Positions 1 to 8,372 of a stretch of 64,000 bases of DNA are shown here, piece by piece. The notes under the pieces were generated by a model, which was not told the DNA's origin, ran no database searches, and saw only the letters and a program-made list of their open reading frames with translations. Location of the stretch: positions 1 to 64,000 of the forward strand of contig NZ_JAIGNI010000028.1 of assembly GCF_026130175.1 (NCBI RefSeq), in the 5' to 3' direction. Made by a program: the position numbers and the translations under genes. The DNA comes from Lyngbya sp. CCAP 1446/10. GTDB lineage: Bacteria; Cyanobacteriota; Cyanobacteriia; Cyanobacteriales; Microcoleaceae. Numbering within the stretch: the first letter of the stretch is position 1; the number at the start of each line of letters is the position of its first letter.

Positions 1-275
1 CGCCGCTCTTTCTTTTTCCATATCTTTCTGTGGCATTTGTAAGTTATTCATTTTTTTATTGTCACAATCAATTATTGCATATAATTATATCATAATAAGT
101 GTAGATAATGATTTAGGATTGCTATATTTCACGTTCGGATTAGTCATAATTAAAGCAAGGAAAATTGCCTGGAATGAGCTTAGGTTCAAAATGAAAACGC
201 TTCGGTGGGCTACAAAGTCAACCGGTGCGCAGTGCACACCCTACAAACTAATGACTAATGACTAATGACTAATGA
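1..275. other. Intergenic stretch with short tandem repeat
   Basis: No convincing gene is seen. The stretch is AT-rich and ends in about four and a half copies of the heptamer ACTAATG at 248-280, which runs up to the stop codon of the adaptor gene on the minus strand. A 68-codon frame at 59-265 has no ribosome-binding site and no recognisable product. Confidence 0.7.
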
Positions 276-2147
276 CTACTTCTGATTCTTAATAATATCC
301 TCCAACTTTTTACCAGCAGGAAGTTCAGTAAAAACCCGATCGCCCGCCTTAGCACCTTCCAAAATCTGAATCTTGTTACCAATAGTCGAACCCACAGTCA
401 CAGGCTTAAACTTCGGTTGCTGCTTCTCATCGGGAACTAGCACACCTGTTTGACCTTTATTCGTCACAATTGCCACCGTCGGGACAACCAAAGCATTGCT
501 GAGCTTTTGACCGATAAATCTCAAATCAACATTCATTCCCGACTGTAAGAAATCCTTACCAGAGTCAATAATGGCGACGCGCACTTGAAACAAGGTCACA
601 TCTCGTTCCTTAACAGCTTCCGGCGCAATCAATTTAACGCGGCCTTTAAACACTTTATCGGGATAAGCATCAGCCACAATTTCAACTATTTGACCCGGTT
701 TAATTTGACTGATATCTGCTTCCGGCACTTTCGCCAAAACTTCCACATCTCTAGCCAAAGCGACAATCGATGTCGAAGTTGCCGAAGTCGCTTCCGATGC
801 CGAAGTTGCCGGAGTTACAAAAGCTCCTTCAATCGCGTATCTTTGGGTGATAATTCCCGCAAAAGGAGCGCGAACTTTTGTATCTTCTAACTGCACTTCT
901 TGAAAGCGGACTTGAGCCTGAGCTTCTGCTAAATCAGCTTTAGCGGAAGCTATTTCTTCCGGGCGAGCCCCATTTTCTTGGACAGCTAATTGGCTTTTTG
1001 CTTCAGCAACTGCTGCTTGGGCTTTAGCAATTTCTTCGGGACGATTGCCGTTTTCAACTTGTGCTAATTTGCTTTTTGCTTCGGCAACTTCTGCCTCACC
1101 TTTAGCAATTCCTTCCGATCGCGTACCGTTTTGTAACTGCTTCAATGCTTGCTGCTCGACTTGCGCCGCAGCTTGCAATTGCTGAATTTGCGATTTCCGA
1201 CTTTCTTGCAGTTGTTGGAGGCGTTTTTGGGATTCAGTTACTTTAGCTTGAGCAGTGCGATTTTCTTTGATTAATTCATCCAGTTTATCTTGAGCAAGAG
1301 CACCTTCTTGCACTAACGGGCGGTTACGTTCTACCCGCTTAGCTGTTAGTTCAGCTTGGGCTTGACTCGATACAATTTGCGTTTGTGCTTGGGCAATTTC
1401 TTGTTTGACACTGCCAGTTTGAGCATCTGCTAAACGGGCTTGAGCTTGGGCTAAACGAGCTCGCCCTTGGTTTACTTCTTCCACGCGGTTGCCGGCTCGG
1501 AGTTGCTGCAAGCCAGCTTGAGTTTGCTGTAAACGAGCTCTGGCTCCTGCAACTTCTTCCACGCGGCTGCCGGCTTGGAGTTGAGCGAGAGAGGCTTCGG
1601 CTTGATCTAAGCGCGCTCTGGCGCTGGCGATGTCTTCCGATCGATTCCCGGCTTCGATTTTGGCAAGTTTGGCTCGCACGCTGGCCTCGCGGGCTTTAGC
1701 TTGAGCCAGTTGAGCTTCTACATCGCGGCTTTCCATGCGGGCCACGATTTGTCCTGCTTGAACTTTATCGCCCTGTTCGACAAATAATTCTGCGATGCGG
1801 CCGGAGCCTTTGGGGCTGAGATTCACGCGCTGTACTGGCTGCACCGTGCCGCTAGAGGTGATCCGCACCGTGAGGTTTTGCGCTTCCACCGGCACTGTCA
1901 TCGCCGCGATCGCATCTACTTTCGGTTGCGATTTACTATTTACTAAATATATGGTAGTCGGTACAGCTAGCAACCCGGCTGCAACCAACCCGATCGCCCA
2001 CCGCTTCGACTTCGGCGCGGGCTTCTTCGGAGACAGACTTTGGGCGGGTTTTTTATCTGCAATTTTAGTCTCTGCTGTCTTGGTGTCTGCTTTCTGAGTA
2101 TCATCCACCTTGACCTGAGCAGTGTCCTTTTTAGGGCTAACGATCAT
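276..2147 (-). CDS. HlyD/RND-type periplasmic adaptor (membrane fusion protein) with modular coiled coil
   Basis: This 623-residue protein links an inner-membrane pump to an outer-membrane channel in tripartite efflux. A Lys- and Ala-rich cytoplasmic tail (about 1-48) precedes one membrane segment (about 51-70). A split lipoyl-like domain follows (about 105-145, with SPKGSGRIAELFVEQGDKV) and resumes near 430 (RAPFAGIITQRYAIEGAF). Between them lies a very long coiled-coil hairpin made of units of 26 residues that begin G-x-R-x-E-E-I, four on the first helix and three on the second. The C-terminal beta-barrel and membrane-proximal parts resemble HlyD/AcrA adaptors. The ATG is preceded by AGGTGAG. 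No pump gene lies beside it in this window, so its substrate is unknown. Family assignment is firm; role in a particular pump is inference. Confidence 0.85.
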   Translation of the reverse strand: MIVSPKKDTAQVKVDDTQKADTKTAETKIADKKPAQSLSPKKPAPKSKRWAIGLVAAGLLAVPTTIYLVNSKSQPKVDAIAAMTVPVEAQNLTVRITSSGTVQPVQRVNLSPKGSGRIAELFVEQGDKVQAGQIVARMESRDVEAQLAQAKAREASVRAKLAKIEAGNRSEDIASARARLDQAEASLAQLQAGSRVEEVAGARARLQQTQAGLQQLRAGNRVEEVNQGRARLAQAQARLADAQTGSVKQEIAQAQTQIVSSQAQAELTAKRVERNRPLVQEGALAQDKLDELIKENRTAQAKVTESQKRLQQLQESRKSQIQQLQAAAQVEQQALKQLQNGTRSEGIAKGEAEVAEAKSKLAQVENGNRPEEIAKAQAAVAEAKSQLAVQENGARPEEIASAKADLAEAQAQVRFQEVQLEDTKVRAPFAGIITQRYAIEGAFVTPATSASEATSATSTSIVALARDVEVLAKVPEADISQIKPGQIVEIVADAYPDKVFKGRVKLIAPEAVKERDVTLFQVRVAIIDSGKDFLQSGMNVDLRFIGQKLSNALVVPTVAIVTNKGQTGVLVPDEKQQPKFKPVTVGSTIGNKIQILEGAKAGDRVFTELPAGKKLEDIIKNQK

Positions 2148-2589
2148 ACCGACTCACCTAATTTAAATCTCAGGATTAACTTAAAAGTAAAATTTTTTCT
2201 GATGCTTGGCATCGTCTTTGAGACTCATCCGATCGGGTGATTTAAAAAAAGTTCCCCAACCAGCACCTATCAACAATTATAGCTAATCGTTGCAACTTAT
2301 TAAAAAATGTTAAGTTTTTTCAGTCTAAAGATGTGGGCCCAAACTTTCGATCGCGCGAAACTCACTCTCTACGGAGGCTTTCTTCGGGCGGCGAAACCTA
2401 CTAAAATAGGTTGTGAGTTGTTTGGGCGATCGCACTGTACGCGCCTAGAACCACACAATATTAAGACGCTGACTCTCATAAACCCGGTTTGTCGATCGCA
2501 AGGTGGTCAAATCCTGAATACATATCCGCCCTGTACCCACAACAGGTTAGAATATTTTTCAAATCCGTTAAAAATGGAAAATAAAAACA
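2148..2589. other. Divergent intergenic region
   Basis: This holds the promoters of the leftward adaptor gene and the rightward membrane-protein gene. It is AT-rich, with scattered GATCGC octamer fragments. I see no hairpin terminator, RNA gene or clear promoter consensus. Confidence 0.5.
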
Positions 2590-3012
2590 ATGAATCGTCC
2601 TCAAAGCGTTACAGTTCTGGCAATCTTGCAGCTAATTAGCGGCATATTCAGTCTGCTTGACGGCTTGTTTATCTTACTTTTTGCAGGCATTTTTGGCGGT
2701 CTTGGTGCGGCTGTCGGCGGCGCAAAAGTTGGCACGGTCATCGGCGGTTTCATTGCAATCTTTGCTGCTATCGCTCTAATTATCGGAATTATTTCCTTAA
2801 TCTTAACCTGGGGTTTGTTTCAACTGAAAAAATGGGCTTGGACTGGAACATTAATTATCCATGTCATCGCCGTCGTCACGCAAATTGCCAAAATGTTTGG
2901 TAGCGCAGGTGCAGCAGTCAATTTTCTATCTCTGGGTTTTGCCGTCGCTAGCATTTACTACCTGCTAAAGCCGGATGTTAAACAAGCATTTTCTGTTGAA
3001 CTCCCCTTTTAA
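2590..3012 (+). CDS. Small four-helix membrane protein, function unknown
   Basis: The 140-residue product is almost entirely hydrophobic, with about four predicted membrane segments (near 8-35, 45-75, 82-104 and 108-128) and a Gly/Ala-rich second helix (GAAVGGAKVGTVIGG). The start MNRPQSVTVLAILQL is typical of small cyanobacterial integral membrane proteins annotated only as hypothetical. I cannot assign a function. Its stop codon (3010-3012) directly abuts the stop codon of the convergent ABC permease gene, leaving no room for a conventional terminator between them. Confidence 0.7.
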   Translation: MNRPQSVTVLAILQLISGIFSLLDGLFILLFAGIFGGLGAAVGGAKVGTVIGGFIAIFAAIALIIGIISLILTWGLFQLKKWAWTGTLIIHVIAVVTQIAKMFGSAGAAVNFLSLGFAVASIYYLLKPDVKQAFSVELPF

Positions 3013-4023
3013 TTAACGGTACTGAATTCTCGGATCAAAAAAAGCATAGGAAATATCAACCGCCAGATTAATTAGTACAAAAGTCACAGCAACAAAAATT
3101 ACTCCACCTTGAACAATTGGGTAATCCCGCGCCAGAATACCGCTGTAAATCCAAGAACCAATTCCCGGCCAGGAGAAAATCGTTTCAGTCAGAATCGCGC
3201 CGCTTAAAAGCGTCCCAAACTGCAAACCAATAGTTGTGACGATCGGCAAAAACGCATTTTTTAAAGCGTGTCTCAAAATCACCCAAAATTCCGGCAAACC
3301 CTTAGCCCGCGCCGTGCGGATATAATCTTGCTGCATCACTTCCAGCATCGCCGAACGGGTGATGCGAGCTATAATAGCCAGCGGAATAGTCCCTAAAGTC
3401 AAGGCTGGGAGGATAAGATGGGCGATCGCATCCCGAAAAGCCGCCAAATCCCACCTCAGCAAAGAATCCAAAACATAAACACCAGTAATCGACTTAAAAT
3501 TAAATCCCAAATCTACACTAATTCGCCCGCTAGGAGGCAGCCATTTCAGATAAACAGCAAACAAATAGATCGCCATCAATCCCAACCAATAGACGGGCAA
3601 AGATACGCCTATTAAGGAACCGCTCATCGTTAGATTATCGAGCCAGCTATTTTTGCGAACAGCAGCCAAAATTCCCGCCGGAATTCCGATAAAAACTGCC
3701 ACCAACATCGCCGCCACCGACAGTTCAAAAGTAGCAGGCCAGCGAATTTTAATTTCATCAACTATCGGAATTCCGCTAATAATGCTATTTCCCAAGTCAA
3801 AGCGGAGCAAACTCCCTAAAAAAGCCAAATATTGCAAAGGTAAAGGCTGATTTAAACCCAACCTAGCTCTCAAAATTTCTACTTGTTCGGGAGTTCCCCG
3901 TTCTCCCAAAAGTACAGTCGCCGGGTCTCCCGGTATCAAATGCAAAAAAGCAAATACCAGCAGCGTGATTCCGAACAAAACTGGCAATATTCCCAGCAAA
4001 CGTTTAAGAATATATTTAGCCAT
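3013..4023 (-). CDS. ABC transporter permease, DppB/OppB family (peptide/nickel import)
   Basis: This inner-membrane subunit of a peptide/opine/nickel-type importer has 336 residues from the chosen ATG at 4023, where the conserved start MAKYILKRLLGILPVLF begins. An in-frame extension to 4137 adds 38 hydrophilic residues with no family similarity and was rejected. Seen are the N-terminal helix followed by HLIPGDPA, about six membrane segments, and the EAA-type cytoplasmic loop (TARAKGLPEFWVILRHAL). It lies 140 bp downstream of the binding-protein gene in the same direction and is probably co-transcribed with it. The usual second permease (DppC) and the ATPases do not follow, so they must be encoded elsewhere or be absent. 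Confidence 0.88.
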   Translation of the reverse strand: MAKYILKRLLGILPVLFGITLLVFAFLHLIPGDPATVLLGERGTPEQVEILRARLGLNQPLPLQYLAFLGSLLRFDLGNSIISGIPIVDEIKIRWPATFELSVAAMLVAVFIGIPAGILAAVRKNSWLDNLTMSGSLIGVSLPVYWLGLMAIYLFAVYLKWLPPSGRISVDLGFNFKSITGVYVLDSLLRWDLAAFRDAIAHLILPALTLGTIPLAIIARITRSAMLEVMQQDYIRTARAKGLPEFWVILRHALKNAFLPIVTTIGLQFGTLLSGAILTETIFSWPGIGSWIYSGILARDYPIVQGGVIFVAVTFVLINLAVDISYAFFDPRIQYR

Positions 4024-4163
4024 TTTTATAAGTAGTAATTCGCAACTGATGATATCGTATTTTGTCGCATTTTCATCTCCATTATTGTCTTCAACCCGCG
4101 CACCATCCGGGTTTTGTCTGTGTAGGCGCGGTTTCAACCGCCGTCTTATCTATGCAGGAATTC

Positions 4164-5822
4164 TCAAGACTTACTAACATCCTCAAAAGACTCAGATCCC
4201 AAAGGACTCGGAATCCAACCTTGAATATTCTTGCGTTTCCCTAAAAGTGGCTGCGAATGTACGATCGGCAAACGCACAGCTTCCCCATGCAAAATCTCGC
4301 TAACTTCTGCATAAATTTTCGCCCTAGCTGCTTTATCCCCACTCGCCCTCCCCCGATCCAAAAGTTCCAAAACTTTGGGATTTTTCCAATTTCCTAAATC
4401 CGCTGTGGAACCAGGCCCGAAGTGAGGATAATAAAAATTGTCTGGATCGCCATAATCTCCAGTCCAACCCATCATAAAAGCTTGAAATCCTGGAGGTTTT
4501 AGTCGATCGGCTAAATAAGCAGACCAATCCTTTGTTAGCAACTTTACCCGAATCCCGATCGCGCTCAAATCCGCCGCCAAAGCCTCAGCAATCGGCTTCG
4601 GCGTGGGAAAATAGGGACGGCTGACCGGCATATACCACAAATCCAAATCAAAACCGTTCGGATAACCGGCTTTCGCCAGGATTGCTTTAGCTTGCTGCGG
4701 GTTAAATTCGTAATCTTTAACTTTGTCAGACTGCGCCAAATTCACCGCCGGCGGAACAAATTGCGAGTCATATTTGCCAAGTTCTCCCCAGAAAGCCTTG
4801 ACGATGGCTTGTTTGTTGATTGTTTGGGCGATCGCCCGCCGCACCTCCGGTTTCGACAAAGGCGCGTAACTCGGATTTAACGCTAAATAACCCACATTAA
4901 AAGAAGGTCGCAAAACAGTTTCTAAATTAGCATCCGCCTGCACTTCTTTCAATTGATCCGGCGTTAAATCCACAGTAAAATCAAGTTGACCGGCCCGCAA
5001 TTGAGCCAGTCTCGCCGCCGGATCGTCAACAAAACGAAGTACCAACTGATTTACTTTCGGTGTTCCTGCTTTCCAATAATTGGGATTTTTTTCTAAAATA
5101 ATGCGATCGCCCGATCGCCATTCCTTAAACACAAAAGGCCCCGTACCCACCGCCAGCGACCCCGGAGTACCGTATTTAGCACCCGCTTTTTTCACCGCCA
5201 CCGGACTCGCAATCCCAAAATAACCCGACCCAATCGCTGAAGGAAAGGCAGCAAAAGGCCGATTTAACACAAACTTAATCGTAGACTTATCCACAACGGT
5301 AACATCCTTTACCAGGGAATCTTTATCGCCCTTAAATCCAGCAAAAAATTCTTTCCAAATTTGATAAGTTTTCCCCGAATCTCGATAACCTTGAGGATTT
5401 TTGGCATCCCACCAGCGATCGACATTAAACTTAACAGCATCCGCGTCAAAATCCGTGCCATCGTGAAACTTGACACCCGATCGCAATTTAAAAGTCCAAG
5501 TTTTGCCATCCGTCGAACTCGACCATTCAGTCGCCAGACTCGGTGCGAGTTCCACCGTTCCCGGTTTAAAATCAGTTAAGCGATTGTAGATTTGGTCGAT
5601 CGCAATCACCGAATTACCATCAGTAATATTTCCCGGTTCCAGATTCACAGGCGGCCCGCCCGCACCGTAAACTAAAGCGCCCGGTGGAACCGCGGCGGGA
5701 GTTGTCGAAGTTGCAGAATTATTGCTAACCGTGTTTGAATTAGTGCTGCAATTCGAGAGAATTACAGCCATCCCAAAAACTAGAGCTAATAAAACTAAAC
5801 GCCAAGATTTTAACAACCTCAT
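4164..5822 (-). CDS. ABC transporter substrate-binding lipoprotein, family 5 (peptide/nickel type)
   Basis: The 552-residue protein binds its ligand outside the inner membrane and delivers it to the DppB-type permease encoded just downstream. A lipoprotein signal ends at Cys25 (hydrophobic core LVLLALVFGMAVI, then LSNC). The mature part shows SBP_bac_5 signatures: LATEWSSSTDGKTWTFKLR near 95, GVKFHDGTDFDADAVKFNVD, and GTGPFVFKEW near 215. Family 5 proteins bind oligopeptides, dipeptides, nickel or related molecules; the sequence alone does not tell which. The ATG is preceded by AGGAGC. Family assignment is firm and ligand unknown. Confidence 0.9.
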   Translation of the reverse strand: MRLLKSWRLVLLALVFGMAVILSNCSTNSNTVSNNSATSTTPAAVPPGALVYGAGGPPVNLEPGNITDGNSVIAIDQIYNRLTDFKPGTVELAPSLATEWSSSTDGKTWTFKLRSGVKFHDGTDFDADAVKFNVDRWWDAKNPQGYRDSGKTYQIWKEFFAGFKGDKDSLVKDVTVVDKSTIKFVLNRPFAAFPSAIGSGYFGIASPVAVKKAGAKYGTPGSLAVGTGPFVFKEWRSGDRIILEKNPNYWKAGTPKVNQLVLRFVDDPAARLAQLRAGQLDFTVDLTPDQLKEVQADANLETVLRPSFNVGYLALNPSYAPLSKPEVRRAIAQTINKQAIVKAFWGELGKYDSQFVPPAVNLAQSDKVKDYEFNPQQAKAILAKAGYPNGFDLDLWYMPVSRPYFPTPKPIAEALAADLSAIGIRVKLLTKDWSAYLADRLKPPGFQAFMMGWTGDYGDPDNFYYPHFGPGSTADLGNWKNPKVLELLDRGRASGDKAARAKIYAEVSEILHGEAVRLPIVHSQPLLGKRKNIQGWIPSPLGSESFEDVSKS

Positions 5823-6000
5823 TTCAATAGCTCCTGTTTAATAAAAAATTGTACTCATCTAAATAAATTTCTAATTTCCTCTTGCTCTATCCTCTGCGTC
5901 CTCTGCGTTCTCTGCGGTTCAATTAGTAAATTATATATTCAAATCAAATTTAATTAACAAAATATAACACACTGATTACCAATTACCCTTTACCATTACC
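5823..6000. repeat. Intergenic region with CTCTGCG repeat
   Basis: At 5884-5920 the string TCCTCTGCG is repeated with small changes and ends in TCTCTGCGGTT. A relative occurs at 43555-43590. Such strings are frequent in filamentous cyanobacterial intergenic DNA. No gene is seen here. Confidence 0.5.
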
Positions 6001-6142
6001 AGAAAGAATTGGTTTAAAGCCGGAATCCTGATCGAGGAGAAATTAAAATCCGACTATTCATTACTCCAATCCTCGGACTTCCAGGTAGAGGTGGCTGTCA
6101 ACTGAAAAGCTGTCAACTGTCAACTGAAAAGCTGTCAACTGA
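6001..6142 (-). repeat. Dispersed composite repeat, copy A (mini-ORF element plus GTTGACAG repeat)
   Basis: Read on the minus strand, 6142-6099 carries CAGTTGACAG-type heptamers. These are followed by a unique-looking block of about 95 bp that includes GAGGATTGGAGTAATGAATAG and ends in GGCTTTAAACCAATTCTTTCT. The same order recurs at 13497-13622 and 56995-57118 on the plus strand. Here one extra base in the mini-ORF shifts the frame and closes it after 15 codons. Confidence 0.7.
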
Positions 6143-6176
6143 AAAAACAGACCTGATTATTGATCGCACCACCAGC

Positions 6177-6791
6177 CTACAACTCATAACTTTCTTCACC
6201 CATATTCCCCAATTCTCGCCTACCCATAAACTCTTCATCCTCTGCTTCCTCAACCGCCAAATCAAAACTTTCAACAACAAATGGCAAACCAGCAGCCATC
6301 AAACCGCGCTGAATGCGATCGGACGTTTCGTCAAACAAAACAAATAGCGGATGAACAGCCTCAGCTTCATCGCTGAAAATATGCTTATAGCGGTACGGCA
6401 TCACCCACTCGTAACTTTTATCCAGCCAAACCTGGCACTGTCGCCAGCGGCCCAACAAATCAGAAAAATCTTCACCAGGGCGGTGAATAAAAACCAAAAT
6501 TTCCACCCCAATTTTAACTTTCCACTCTGGATCGCACATCAAAATCACCAAATCGCAGGGCAAACAAACTGCCTGTCCGGGCGATATGCTAGTCCCCCCG
6601 CTTCCAGCATAGGAGACCCCCTCCCGCAAGCGCGCAATGGGCAATGGAATGGTAATTAAACTTTCGTTAGCGCGGCGAATACTCGGAATCATCTCCATGT
6701 ACAGCCGATATTTTTTCAGCAGGGCGATCGCTGCCGAAAATTCGCTGTACTGGGCTAGTAAAGCCTCGTAATGTAATTGTTTGACAGACAT
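6177..6791 (-). CDS. Conserved-looking protein of unknown function
   Basis: The 204-residue product is soluble, with no signal peptide or membrane segment and an acidic C-terminus (VEEAEDEEFMGRREL). The N-terminus MSVKQLHYEALLAQYSEFSAAIALLKKY is predicted helical. A mid region with CLPCDLVILMCDPEW, containing three Cys residues within about 12 positions, may be structural or metal-binding, but the pattern is not one I know. I do not recognise the family. It stands alone between repeat-rich spacers, in the same direction as the pil genes but separated from pilC by 350 bp of repeats. Confidence 0.65.
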   Translation of the reverse strand: MSVKQLHYEALLAQYSEFSAAIALLKKYRLYMEMIPSIRRANESLITIPLPIARLREGVSYAGSGGTSISPGQAVCLPCDLVILMCDPEWKVKIGVEILVFIHRPGEDFSDLLGRWRQCQVWLDKSYEWVMPYRYKHIFSDEAEAVHPLFVLFDETSDRIQRGLMAAGLPFVVESFDLAVEEAEDEEFMGRRELGNMGEESYEL

Positions 6792-7143
6792 TTTAAATCA
6801 ATTAATAATTAATTAGTCAGTTGACAGTTGTTAGTTGACAGTTGACGGTTGACAGTTGATAGTTGTAATTGGCAACTTGTAATTGGCAACTTGTAATTGG
6901 CAATTAGTCATTAGTTGGAAACAATTGGTCATTGATTATTATTGAAAAATTAGCCAAAACCATATCACTGACTGAACATTATGAACAACTCAAACAAAGC
7001 CAATGACAACTGACAACTGACAACTGTCAACTGTCAACTAACAACTGTCAACTGACAACTGTCAACTGACAACTGTCAACTGACAACTGTCAACTGACAA
7101 CTGTCAACTGTCAACTGACAACTGTCAACTGACAACTGATTTC
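6792..7143. repeat. Long heptamer repeat region (GTTGACA / TGACAACTGTCAAC)
   Basis: This spacer between pilC and the unknown gene is almost all short tandem repeat. It has GTTGACAG-like units at 6818-6866, three copies of TTGTAATTGGCAAC at 6862-6902, and a long run alternating TGACAACTG and TCAACTG at 7001-7138. The alternating run is self-complementary (GTTGACAGTTGTC-like), so its RNA could fold into many interchangeable hairpins. It ends just before the pilC stop codon. Confidence 0.85.
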
Positions 7144-8271
7144 TTACAGCTTCTGAAACACTGCGAACATCGGCAGATACATCGACAACAAAATCGAACC
7201 TACGATACCACCGACGACAACAATCATCAGAGGTTCTAGCATACTGGTAAGCCCTTTGACTGCTTCTTCAACTTCCGTTTCATAGAAAGCGCCAACTTTC
7301 ATCAGCATCTTGTCAAGTTCCCCAGTCTCCTCACCAATTGCCATCATTTGAATTGCCAAAGACGGGAAAACTTGCTGTTCTTGCAAAGCAATACTGATCA
7401 TGCCGCCACTTTGAATTTCCTGTCTGGCATATTCGATCGCATTCGATATCGCCTGATTCCCCGCCACATCTCGCACAATTTCCAAAGAATTGAGAATCGG
7501 CACGCCCGATCGCGTTAGCGACCCAAATATCACGCAAAACCGAGCCACAGCAGATTTTTCGATCAAATCCCCAAAAATCGGCAACTTCATCGCAATCCGA
7601 TCAATTTGTAGGTGGCCCATTGGAGTTTTGTAGTACATATCAAAGGCAAATTTGAGCGCTATAATCACCCCAATAACAGTTATTTGTTGAATGGGAGGCC
7701 AAGCCGTACAAAATGCACTAATTCCCAACATAATCAGCGTAAAAGTTGGCAAATCTGCACCAATATCCTTAAATATTTTAGCAAAAGTTGGTAGCAAGAA
7801 TATGGTCATTGCGAAAAAGATCACGATCGCGATAGAGAACACAGTCTTCGGATAAGACATCGCCGAATTAATTTCAGCCTCGGTCTTGTGATTTTTTTCC
7901 ATCATCGACGCCAGACGATCTAGGGTTTCATCTAGCACACCGCCGACCTCTCCCGCCGCCACCATACTGATAAACAGTTGGTCAAAAACATCAGGAAACT
8001 TAGCCATCGCCTCTGCCAAGTTTATCCCCTCCTGCACGTCAGCATTCATGCTCCTGAGCGCTCGTTTCAACTTAGCATTAGAACACTGCTCGTGCAGCAC
8101 GGAAAGGCATCTCACGATCGCCACCCCGGCATTAAACATAGCCGCAAACTGACGAGCAAAAATAGCCATATCCTTAACCGTAAGACTGGTAAGGTTATAC
8201 TCAATTTGCTCCTGAATCGCACTGAAATCAAAACTACCTTTCGGTTTTTGACGGACAACGTTGGTAGCCAT
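7144..8271 (-). CDS. pilC: Type IV pilus inner-membrane platform protein PilC
   Basis: PilC is the inner-membrane platform on which the PilB and PilT motors act. The 375-residue product has two copies of the GspF/PilC domain. The first (about 35-160) contains FARQFAAMFNAGV and ends in GEVGGVLDETLDRLA. The second (about 235-365) contains RFCVIFGSLTRSGVPIL and GEETGELDKMLMKV. Three membrane segments lie near 150-175, 195-215 and 345-368. The length is near the family norm, and the gene is intact, unlike the split pilC reported in one Synechocystis strain. The ATG follows CAGAGG. It is third in pilB-pilT-pilC order, about 100 bp after pilT. Confidence 0.95.
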   Translation of the reverse strand: MATNVVRQKPKGSFDFSAIQEQIEYNLTSLTVKDMAIFARQFAAMFNAGVAIVRCLSVLHEQCSNAKLKRALRSMNADVQEGINLAEAMAKFPDVFDQLFISMVAAGEVGGVLDETLDRLASMMEKNHKTEAEINSAMSYPKTVFSIAIVIFFAMTIFLLPTFAKIFKDIGADLPTFTLIMLGISAFCTAWPPIQQITVIGVIIALKFAFDMYYKTPMGHLQIDRIAMKLPIFGDLIEKSAVARFCVIFGSLTRSGVPILNSLEIVRDVAGNQAISNAIEYARQEIQSGGMISIALQEQQVFPSLAIQMMAIGEETGELDKMLMKVGAFYETEVEEAVKGLTSMLEPLMIVVVGGIVGSILLSMYLPMFAVFQKL

Positions 8272-8372
8272 ATATTGCCTCTGAAAATTTATTAAAAGTT
8301 AGTTGTCATCAGTCATCAATCATCAGTCATGAACTATTTTTGCGGACTCATGACTAATGACTGCTGACCGAA
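8272..8372. repeat. Short repeats between pilT and pilC
   Basis: The 101-bp gap contains TCATCAGTCATCAATCATCA and, at 8347-8365, CATGACTAATGACTGCTGAC, relatives of the ACTAATG heptamer at 248-280. No terminator hairpin is visible, so read-through from pilT to pilC is likely. Confidence 0.55.

Noticed and set aside
59-265. 68-codon plus-strand frame at the window start
   Set aside because: It opens with a non-ATG codon, has no ribosome site and runs into the ACTAATG repeat.
7001-7138. Possible CRISPR array because of regular short repeats
   Set aside because: Units are 7-16 bp with no unique spacers and no cas genes are nearby; it is a short tandem repeat.
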